From Daedaleopsis sinensis (lineage: Eukaryota > Basidiomycota > Agaricomycetes > Polyporales > Polyporaceae), in contig CM066309.1 of NCBI GenBank assembly GCA_033807695.1, positions 2,232,001-2,296,000 of the forward strand: a stretch of 64,000 bases of DNA, given 5' to 3'. The notes under the pieces are model-generated. The model ran no database searches. It was not told where the DNA came from and saw nothing but the letters and a program-made list of their open reading frames with translations. A program made the position numbers and the translations under genes. Below are positions 10,099 through 18,044 of this stretch, in pieces (positions within the stretch are counted from its first letter, which is position 1; the number at the start of each line of letters is the position of its first letter).

Positions 10099-10669
10099 AT
10101 GTCTGCCTTCATCTTCCTCAACGTCCCCATCCTCACGGAGACTGTCCGTCAGCTTGAAGTCGCGATCTCTGAGTTCGAGGCTCTTGCTGCCGCTCGTACT
10201 GAAGAGGACGTTGGAATCATCTACGATTCTTACGACCATATCGCTGAACTGGTGGTACGTCGTCCTCCTTCCGCGTGTAGGCCCTCGTCTTCGTGGCTGA
10301 CTGTCTTCATGGCAGGACACTTTGATCACCTTGGGGGACGATGGCGAGGTTGCCGCGGACTTCGTGAAACGGACCGAGAATACGATCACCGAGGGCTGGC
10401 CTGCCTTGGCTGACCGTCAGCTCTTCCTTTTCCAAGAGCTTGTCGCCCGGTCCCGTCGGTGCGCTCGTCGGGCCGATCTCGATGCCCGTCGCATTGCCTG
10501 TCAGCAGCGGCTCCGGAAGCAACTCTGCGCGCGCCGCGTCCTCAACCGCGCCGGAGGGTCCTTGATCACGGAGTCTATTCTGGTTGATGCCCGGATCCGG
10601 AAGGTCGAAAAGGAAATGGAGGAGATAGATCAGGAGTTTGCCAGCCTCCGAGAGGACATCCACTTTTGA
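10099..10669 (+). CDS. Passenger gene 1: helical protein, 169 aa, 1 intron
   Basis: Exons are 10099-10254 and 10316-10669. The 61-nt intron has GTACGT and CAG borders and phase 0. The protein starts MSAFIFLNVPIL and is almost entirely predicted helix, with Arg-rich central repeats and a Glu/Lys-rich coiled-coil-like end (KVEKEMEEIDQEFASLRE). No catalytic or known domain is recognised and there is no signal peptide. It is transcribed opposite to gag-pol, 63 bp upstream of passenger gene 2 and on the same strand. The frame is unbroken with canonical splice sites and a TATA box, so it is probably expressed and under selection. Its function is unknown. Confidence 0.75.
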
Positions 10670-10683
10670 GTAGCCGCGTGTCG

Positions 10684-10689
10684 TATAAA
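10684..10689 (+). promoter_or_regulatory. TATA box of passenger gene 2
   Basis: TATAAA, 48 bp before the ATG at 10732 and only 15 bp after the stop of passenger gene 1. The inverted motif GAAGTTCATCAACTTC follows at 10708-10723. Confidence 0.6.
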
Positions 10690-10707
10690 GCCGCTGTAAC
10701 TGCCTTC

Positions 10708-10723
10708 GAAGTTCATCAACTTC
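10708..10723 (+). promoter_or_regulatory. Inverted-repeat motif shared with the LTR
   Basis: GAAGTTCATCAACTTC matches 13 of 16 positions of the LTR motif at 9246-9261 (GAAGTTGAGCAACTTC), and both keep the same half-sites. It lies between the TATA box and the ATG of passenger gene 2. A binding site for a shared regulator is an inference. Confidence 0.35.
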
Positions 10724-10731
10724 CATTTTTT

Positions 10732-11386
10732 ATGTCGTCGACCGTCCTCCCGCGTACGCTCGCCCTCCAAGTCAGCTCGCACCGCGAGTTGGCCCTTGAA
10801 CTCCTCTCCCCGCTTCGTGCGCACATTGTTGAGCAAATCGAGTTCTTCGAGACGGTATCCGTCGACCACGGCTGTCCCCGCGTTGTGTATGAACACGCGC
10901 TTTCCCGTTTAGGACAACTTTTGGTGAGCTTCTCGGCCTGATGCTTCTCGCGCTTGATTGACACCTTCCCAGTATGGTTGGAGCATGCTTCATGACGGCC
11001 TTCTCGTCGGCGTTTCCGACCTACTTGCCCGCGTGTCCATCGCCATCGACCAGTGTTTCTACTCCAACGGCCTTGAGGCGTTCCTTGTCGACCTGGTCCA
11101 GACGCACCGCCTGCCGTACCGCCTCCACTTCCTGGACTCAGTGCATGCCACTCTGCAACACGAACTTCAACTCTTGGAGGTCATGCGCGACCTGGCGCGC
11201 GACGACCGGTACCGCGTTCATTTTTCGGAAGTACTCGCGCGTCTGGAATTGGTCGCCGCTGAACTGCGCGGGGTGCGTATTGAGCAGTCCGCCCTCCACG
11301 CGGCCATCAAGAAGCTGGAAAGGTCGCCGTCCTCTCTGTCAGACGAGGATGAAGTCTTCGGTTCTATTCCTTTGATGTGCGACTGA
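10732..11386 (+). CDS. Passenger gene 2: helical protein, 201 aa, 1 intron
   Basis: Exons are 10732-10923 and 10973-11386. The 49-nt intron has GTGAGC and CAG borders and phase 0. The protein is Leu-rich and predicted all-helical, with several heptad-like stretches (for example HELQLLEVMRDLARDDRY and VLARLELVAAELRGV) and a short acidic Ser-rich tail. No known domain, signal peptide or membrane segment is seen. The start is the first ATG after the TATA box. Like its neighbours it lies antisense to gag-pol. It could partner with the other passenger products, since all three have helical or coiled-coil regions, but nothing in the sequence proves this. Confidence 0.75.
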
Positions 11387-11559
11387 TTGGGGCCGCCCTC
11401 GATCGCCGTCGCGCGGAGAGCGCTTAGATTACCGCATTTGGACGTTGTACTTCACGGTTCCCTTCACGTTCTTCTGACTGTCGCCCTTAATAAACGTTTT
11501 GGCCTTCTGGTTGTCCGCCTTCGTGCATTCTCCTCTCGTCTTCTCATCCATCGCCCACC
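11387..11559 (+). promoter_or_regulatory. Spacer and promoter of passenger gene 3
   Basis: 173 bp between passenger genes 2 and 3. TTAATAAA at about 11487 could serve as a TATA-like box or as the poly(A) signal of passenger gene 2. A C/T-rich leader precedes the ATG. Confidence 0.35.
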
Positions 11560-13823
11560 ATGTCCGCTTCCAACCGTCGCTCGTCTTCCAACGTCGCCGC
11601 CACTCGCTCGTCTTCCGATGCTCCTCGGCGACCGATCCCCAAGGAGCTGTTCAAGTGGCTCCCGTTGCAATTCACGCGTGAATCCGATCGACTTGGCTGT
11701 GAGGAGCCCGTTCCCACTACGCCTGACGAGCTTCGCGATCAGGACGCCGCTCCGCTGACGATCAGCGACTTCCGGGCGATCTTGGAAGAGTACACCGACG
11801 ACCAGCTCGCTACGTTCTCATATGGCACGTTCAAGGCCATGTTTGATCGTATCGTCATGGCTCTGGTACGCCGTCCCGGCCTTCCAAGTCTTGTCTCGCT
11901 GACACATTCCTTTTTCGCAGCACCGTCTCGTCCCGGAGTGGAATTGGTACCTGGATCCCCTGCTCCTCGCCGCGCTCCCGACGTTCGAGTTTTACGCGCC
12001 GCCCTCCCTAATCTCGGAGTTCTTTCGCTCGTACGCGCTGACTTCTCGCCGGTTGCGGCTGTTCGCGGTTTCGAGCACCGTAGCGGAGTCCCCCCTGGAG
12101 ATCGACATCGCCTTCCAGGCTCACCGCCTTCGGCTGGGCTTCTTCGAGCGTAAGTACTTACGTTCTTCGCCCTCACTGTTGCTTGACTAAGACCGCTCCT
12201 CCTTGCAGTGAACTGGTACCACGAGATCATCCAGCCACGCTGGATGGAGGTCGCCGATTACCCGCCCGACATGCGCGCTTCTCGTGAAACCATCGACACT
12301 CGCGTCGACCAGTTCTTGCCTTTGCTGTCCGGCATGCGTTACGTCCCGGTCCTCGACAAGAAGCGTCTCACGAGGATTCTCGTCACACGCCCCACGTCCT
12401 CGTCAACCGCGCCTTCGTCTGACCCCGATGCCCTTCCTGGCGACGCCTTCCTGGCTGCGATGGTCACTGGTGTCGAGTACGTTCCCGAAGAGGAAGCTTC
12501 TGACGACGAGCCCCTGGCCGACGCCGCCCAGCGCGACTCTCCTCGTCGTTTCCGCACACGCTCCCCCCTCTCGCCTGACCAACCTCCTCCTCCTCCGCTG
12601 TCTCAGCTGCCGTTGAAGAGGAAGAAGACGCCCCTCTTCTTCAGCACCGATGAGAGCGAGCCGCCCAAGAAGCCCGTCGACAAGGGAAAGCGTAAGGCGG
12701 TTTCTCCTCCCGCGGACGATTCCGACCGCGATGCCGAGGGCGAGGTCGACGATGAAGGCGAAGAAGAAGTCGACCAACTCGAGGAGGAGGAGCCTCCTAA
12801 GAAGAAGTCCCGCACCTCGCCCCGCAAACGTCCGCCTCCCGTCGTCGAGTTGTCGCCTAGGGTCAAGAAGCGCGACAAGAAGCCTCCTTCCACTCGCCAA
12901 GGTTCCGTGGAGTTGTCCAGCGCCGTGCAGATCGAGGGCGACTGCGACGAGTGCCGTCGCGCCGGGGTCACCTGCAGACGTCCGGACCCTTCCGCGTTCC
13001 GCTGCAACTTCTGCAAGAAGAAGGGGAAAAACTTCTCTTGCGCGTACGACCACCTGAGTGTCCAGGGGACGGTCAAAGGTCAGTACCTTCCCCCTTCTTC
13101 TCTTGGTCTTCTTGCTGACTTCTTGTCTTCTTTCTAGTGCACGCCCGCATCGGCGCGATGTACAACGGCGTTGGGTTTTCCTTCCGGGAACCCTCGCAGC
13201 TGCCGCCCGCCGACCGTCTTCTCGCCGTCGACTTCGTCCGCCAGTTCGAGAGGAACTCGCACAAATTCCTCTCCGTCGACAAGGCCGCGCTCCAGGAGCG
13301 TCTTCGTCCGAAGACCATCCGGAAGGACACCCCCGTCTACCCGTACCCGGAGGGTCCTACGCGTTATCCTTCGCTCGACGAGAAGGGCCGCCTGCTCGAG
13401 GACTATGGCAACAGCAAGGCCGAACCCGACGACTCTACGCCTCCTCCTCGTTCGTCTCGCGCTTCTGGCAGCGTCAAGAAGGAGAAGCCGAGTCCCTCCA
13501 AGTCGACTTCCCAACCGGCGACGCCCCTCAAGATCTCGATCAAGTCCTCATCTTCCAAGCGCAAGTCGCCGGAGCCGGTCAGCTTCTCGCCGGAGGTCGT
13601 CGCGAAGGTCAACCATCTTCGCTCGCAGGTCAGCCTCGCACGCGCGCGCATCGTCGAGGACTTGGTGTCCATTCGGCAGCTTTCCCGCCGCGAGACTCGA
13701 CAGACCCAGCTCGATTTTGGCGTGAAGATCGAAGGGTGCGACGACGTGCGGTCCTTCAAGGACTTGGTGGCGTCCAATGGCTATCGTGAGGATCTCCTCG
13801 AGCTTCTTCGCAATGCCGAGTAG
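11560..13823 (+). CDS. Passenger gene 3: Zn(II)2Cys6-type nuclear protein, 696 aa, 3 introns
   Basis: Exons are 11560-11865, 11921-12149, 12209-13078 and 13138-13823, and all phases close. The N-terminus has a conserved-looking block (RRPIPKELFKWLPLQF). The middle is Pro/acidic/basic with several candidate nuclear localisation signals (PLKRKKTPL, PPKKKSRTSPRKR). A cysteine cluster follows with spacing CX2CX6CX9CX2CX8C, which fits the Gal4-type binuclear zinc cluster. The C-terminal part has a Lys/Ser/Pro-rich linker and a coiled-coil-like segment near the end (HLRSQVSLARARIVEDLVS). Gal4-type proteins usually have the cluster near the N-terminus, so its mid-protein position is unusual. Likely a DNA-binding nuclear protein; target unknown. 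The gene converges on pol, 450 bp away, and may regulate the element or host genes. Confidence 0.78.
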
Positions 13824-14273
13824 GGACTTCTTCGACGCGCGCGCGTCCACGGACTTCTTGTTATTAGCTTTTCTTGTCATCTCCTGCTTGGTCGTCGTCT
13901 CGTCCTGTCGTCGCGCGGCTCGCGCTGTCTTGTTTTCTGTTTTTCGCATATATCTCCTCTGCTCGTCTCTGTCTCCCGCGGACTAGTCTCTCCGTCTCCC
14001 TCCTGTCGCTCTGGGCTTTGTAATGTCTCCTTCTGGTTTTCTTTCCCGTATCCCGTCGCGCTCAGCTTCTGTTGTCCGTCTTAATCTGTACTGTATCTAG
14101 TATCCCGAATGTATCGCATCGCCTTCTGCTCTTCTTCTTGTGTGATCTCCGAGATGACCGACGCGCGAAGCGCCTCTTGAAGCGCTCTTCGGCCTGTAGA
14201 GGAATTGACTTCCGTAGTCAAGCGACTTCCTCCCCCCCACTTTTTCCATTTGACGTCCTCGTCAACGTGAGTG
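13824..14273. other. Convergent spacer between passenger gene 3 and pol
   Basis: C/T-rich on the plus strand. It contains the second polypurine-tract copy (14229-14242) and, at 14204-14230, a segment resembling the LTR motif (AGTCAAGCGACTTCC versus AGTCAAGCAACTTCC in the LTR). Confidence 0.5.
14229..14242 (-). other. Second copy of the polypurine tract
   Basis: The same 14 bp as at 10015-10028 (AAGTGGGGGGGAGG on the minus strand), 32 bp after the pol stop. It marks the inner edge of the passenger block and could be either the ancestral end of the element or an internal priming site. Confidence 0.55.
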
Positions 14274-17200
14274 TTAGCCGTGTTCGTCGTCGTCTGCTAA
14301 TCCTTCCTCTTCGTAGTTTTCTGTTGTGTTTTCTAATTCTTGCAGTCGGCTCTGTGGTGCGTCCAGTTCCTCAATATTGAAGTTGATTGGGTCCTCACGC
14401 GCTAGGTAGGGGATGATTCTGAAGGCCGCTATGGGTCGATCGAAGACGGTCCCATCGAGTTCTGCAATGATGTACGCGCCGCCTCTGTTGCGCGATATCA
14501 CTACTAGAGGGCCTAGGTACCGTGGTCTCATCTTCCTGTTGAGCGACTTCTCAATTGCCGTGTTCCGCATCAGAACCAGCCTCCCTCGCTGGAAGTTGAA
14601 GTCTCGGATGGTTGCGCTGTGTTCCTTCTCGAATAGCTCCGCAGCTTGGACGCGTGTTCGGTAGACGGTTGACCGCAACCGCGCTATGTCCTCCGGTCTT
14701 TTCTGCAAGGCCATCGCCCTGTTGGTGATCAACTCCGTTGTGGACACGAGCTTCGTCGGTATAGGCAGCAGGTACGTGGCTTCTGTGATGTCCATGGGCA
14801 GGATTGGATCCGTCCCAGTTACCGCGTAGTAGGGTGAGCAACCTAGTCTCCTGCGTACTGTGATTCGGTCCGCCCAGAGTACTGAATATACCCGCGCCAC
14901 CCATTGCGTCGTATCACCTTCGCATGCTTTGAAGAGCGCGTCCCGGACGTGGAAATGAGGCCGCTCGACGATTCCGTTCGCTCGTGAGTTGTATCCTGAG
15001 ATCCGTATGTGCTTGACGTGGTATTGCTTTGCCAGGTACTCCAACGCTGCAACCCATGGACTTCCGTTGTCTGACACGATCTCGGACAGCGCTCCCCATC
15101 TGCACAGCAGGTCTTGATAGATCCAGTCGCCGACCGCCTTCGCTGTTTGGACTGTACTTGCCCGCCCTTCAGCATAACTTGTGGTTGCACACCTCGCATG
15201 GAAGAAGTGCTTGTACGAGCCAGGCATGTCCATAGAGTCGACGTGAACTCGTACGAACGGCGCCGCAGGATAGGAAACTGAAGGTGGTATGTAGATCCGC
15301 GTAGTTTGTCGAATTTGACATTGGTGGCAGCTTCTCACATACCAGGCCACATCCGCCTTCATTTCTGGCCACCAGAACCGTTCGGCCACGAAGGAGATTG
15401 TCGCCTGTACGCCTCTGTGTCCTATGAAGTCGTGCATGCTCACGAACGCTTTCGCCCGTAGTTCTGGGGGTAGTACTCTCCTGTGGTTCCCATTCTTCGC
15501 TATCTTCCATAGTCGGCCATCCTTCACGAAGAATTGTCCTGCGTATTTGACGAACGCATCGAGCTCCTTCTGAACCAGCTTCGGTCTTCTCTTGGTGCAC
15601 AGAAATTCGTAGACGTTCGCTATTCTGTGGTCAAACTTCTGGGCAACCTCCGTGCGCGGTACGATTGCGTAGTCAATTTCTGGAATATCCGGTAGCTTGC
15701 CCGCCGTCCCGCTTGTCTGCTGCATGAGCGCACTGAAGCCCATCGCTTCCGTCTTGAAGTTGCTCGTTTTCCGCTTAACCTCGTGTTGTAGAGGAGCGTC
15801 TCCCAAGTGTGGAGGTGGATTTATGAGGTGTGTAAAGCCGTACATGTTGTCCACCCAGTCATCGAATTCTCCGTTGTCTGCTTCTTCTGGTTCGTCTTCA
15901 GGCTGCGCAGGTCGTCGGCTGAGACCGTCCGGTCCATGGGAGATTCCAGGTACGTGCCGCATTTCGAAGTGGAACATATTGATGCTAATGATCCACCTAT
16001 TCATGACCGCATTCGGCGCGACATCCGGATTCTGGATCATGGCTTTCGTAGATGTCGCATCCATTTCTACTATTAGGTTTCGTACACCGACCAGCCAGAA
16101 GCGGAGCGCCTTCAATGCTCGGTACAGACCATAGAGCTCGAGCTTCGGTTGCGAGAACCTGGCTTCCCTTTCGTTCAAGGTAATGGATCCAAAGCGGTTG
16201 TAGTATCGTTTCCGCGGGTCTTCCGGATCCTCTTGACACAGCTGGTAGCCGACCGCGATATAAGAGGTGTCCACCGCTAGAATTACCGGGGCCTTCGACT
16301 CGTAGTTGATCGACTTCAAGGCCGGGGATTCCACTAATGCGGTCTTTAGATCCTCCATGGCCTTGTCCTGTTCCTCTCCCCATTCGAACGGTACGTCCTT
16401 CCGCGTGAGCTTGACTAATGGCGCGGCCTTCTTCCCGAAGTTCTTGATGAAGATCCTCCCAACGCCTACCGTTCCCAGGAACGACCGTACTTCGGAAACA
16501 TTTTTACACGGTCCCCATTTGAGTACCGCATCCACGCAACCTCTCTCTGGAAGACGGCCTTCCGGTGTGCATCGATGTCCCACCGCTACGAAGTCGCGCG
16601 CCGCGCAGACGAACTTCTTGCCCGAGAAGGTACCTCCCGCATGTTTCATCCGCTGTACAATCCTGTTGACGTCTTGCATGTGCTCCCAGATGTACCTCCT
16701 GATGCCTGGATTCCCCTTCATACACTCGAAAGAACCATCTTCCCGTTCGTAGGAAGACTCCGGTCCAATGACAGGTACGTCGTCGATGTAGGGAATCGTC
16801 GTATCCGGAATTTCAGGCTGCAATATGTAGGTCACGTCGTCATGGAAGATGGGTACTGAATTTGTCCATCCCATTGGTAGCGTCGTCAGTCGCATGGCTC
16901 CGAAAGGCGTTTGGAAGGTCGTGAGGTCGCGCGACTCTTCGTCCAGGATCCTCTCGTCGTATCCAACGTATAGATCCAAGGTCGTCCCGCACGCACGCCC
17001 TGCAAAGCGTTCTGCCATGTGGTCGGGTATCGGTGGTACACCGCTGTGTTGAATAGAGACTCTGTTGAGCGGCTCCAGACTATGGACGATCCTCAGACTC
17101 CCGTCCTTCTTCAGCACACAGAACCACCTGGATCGGTAAGACGCATTTGAGGGTTCGTATACGCCTGATTCTATTTTCTTCTTCATGATCTCACAGATTT

Positions 17201-18044
17201 GTCGGTAGGTTCCGGGTGGAATGGGGAAATTCGTTTCAATCCACGGAGTGTGAGGCACAACCGCAAACTTCACTGGTGGGAACATGTCCGTCCTGAAGTG
17301 GCCACGCTCGCTGTCTTCCCAAGCGAAACCCTGCTCCTGTTTGCACATCATGTCGTCTAGCAATGCTAGCTCTTCTTCTGATAGGTGAGCATTGACTTTG
17401 TGGAGCTTCTCGCGTCGTTCAGCGGTGTACCGCCCAGTTGGTTCAAAAGGCTTTGGATTGAGGTCAAGCGGCTTCATCCCTTCGAGAGGGTCGCCGATTA
17501 TCTCCCGTACAATTCTGTACTGCTTGGGAAGCTCCCCAATCACTGGTCGTACTTTCTTATCCACTGGCTTGTACTTCTTCTTCGATTTCACGTAGCTGCG
17601 TACGCTCTCGGGGTCCTCGGTGGCTGCTTGCCGCTCGTCGTCTTCTGGAAGTTGCTCGCCTTCCGCCTCTTGTTCTTGCTCGCTCGGCTCAGTTTTCTCG
17701 CTCGCTCTTGCTGCTTCGCTGGACCTAGACCGGGTTCTGACTGCTCTTCTGCCTCTGGTTTTCGTAGCGTATACTGGGAGTGCTCGTCCTCGGAAGAGGG
17801 CTCGGTCGACTTCGCGATGTGGTTGTCGGCTCCGCATTCTATCCCCTTCCGATTCCTGGATCGGTACTTTCGAGAACATGGTTTTGATTTTCTGCTTTGT
17901 CTCGGAGTCGTCACAGGCCGATAAATATGCTGACTGAATTGTGGAATTTTCTAGGTTTTCTAAGTCCTTGTACGCCGTCGTGAAAACTTGACCCGTTCTT
18001 GCGTCATAGTCGAGGACGAGAGCGACCTCTCCCTGACTGTTCAT
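14274..18044 (-). CDS. Pol polyprotein: RT, RNase H, integrase, 1256 aa
   Basis: The ATG overlaps the gag stop as TGATG, so translation is probably coupled by termination and reinitiation. The N-terminal roughly 200 residues are charged and variable. RT has the motifs WFCVLKKDGSLRIVHSLEP, TTFQTPFGAMRLTTLPMGW and YIDD at about residues 419-422. RNase H shows LAVDTSYIAVGYQL and LELYGLYRALKALRFWL. The integrase has an HHCC finger (MHDFIGHRGV...CHQCQIRQ) and DDE residues in HVDSMDM, IVSDNGSPW and NGIVERPHF. The C-terminal RYLGPLVVISRNRGGAY segment is a typical gypsy integrase tail, and there is no chromodomain. The frame is uninterrupted, so the enzyme is probably functional. Confidence 0.95.
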   Translation of the reverse strand: MNSQGEVALVLDYDARTGQVFTTAYKDLENLENSTIQSAYLSACDDSETKQKIKTMFSKVPIQESEGDRMRSRQPHREVDRALFRGRALPVYATKTRGRRAVRTRSRSSEAARASEKTEPSEQEQEAEGEQLPEDDERQAATEDPESVRSYVKSKKKYKPVDKKVRPVIGELPKQYRIVREIIGDPLEGMKPLDLNPKPFEPTGRYTAERREKLHKVNAHLSEEELALLDDMMCKQEQGFAWEDSERGHFRTDMFPPVKFAVVPHTPWIETNFPIPPGTYRQICEIMKKKIESGVYEPSNASYRSRWFCVLKKDGSLRIVHSLEPLNRVSIQHSGVPPIPDHMAERFAGRACGTTLDLYVGYDERILDEESRDLTTFQTPFGAMRLTTLPMGWTNSVPIFHDDVTYILQPEIPDTTIPYIDDVPVIGPESSYEREDGSFECMKGNPGIRRYIWEHMQDVNRIVQRMKHAGGTFSGKKFVCAARDFVAVGHRCTPEGRLPERGCVDAVLKWGPCKNVSEVRSFLGTVGVGRIFIKNFGKKAAPLVKLTRKDVPFEWGEEQDKAMEDLKTALVESPALKSINYESKAPVILAVDTSYIAVGYQLCQEDPEDPRKRYYNRFGSITLNEREARFSQPKLELYGLYRALKALRFWLVGVRNLIVEMDATSTKAMIQNPDVAPNAVMNRWIISINMFHFEMRHVPGISHGPDGLSRRPAQPEDEPEEADNGEFDDWVDNMYGFTHLINPPPHLGDAPLQHEVKRKTSNFKTEAMGFSALMQQTSGTAGKLPDIPEIDYAIVPRTEVAQKFDHRIANVYEFLCTKRRPKLVQKELDAFVKYAGQFFVKDGRLWKIAKNGNHRRVLPPELRAKAFVSMHDFIGHRGVQATISFVAERFWWPEMKADVAWYVRSCHQCQIRQTTRIYIPPSVSYPAAPFVRVHVDSMDMPGSYKHFFHARCATTSYAEGRASTVQTAKAVGDWIYQDLLCRWGALSEIVSDNGSPWVAALEYLAKQYHVKHIRISGYNSRANGIVERPHFHVRDALFKACEGDTTQWVARVYSVLWADRITVRRRLGCSPYYAVTGTDPILPMDITEATYLLPIPTKLVSTTELITNRAMALQKRPEDIARLRSTVYRTRVQAAELFEKEHSATIRDFNFQRGRLVLMRNTAIEKSLNRKMRPRYLGPLVVISRNRGGAYIIAELDGTVFDRPIAAFRIIPYLAREDPINFNIEELDAPQSRLQELENTTENYEEEGLADDDEHG

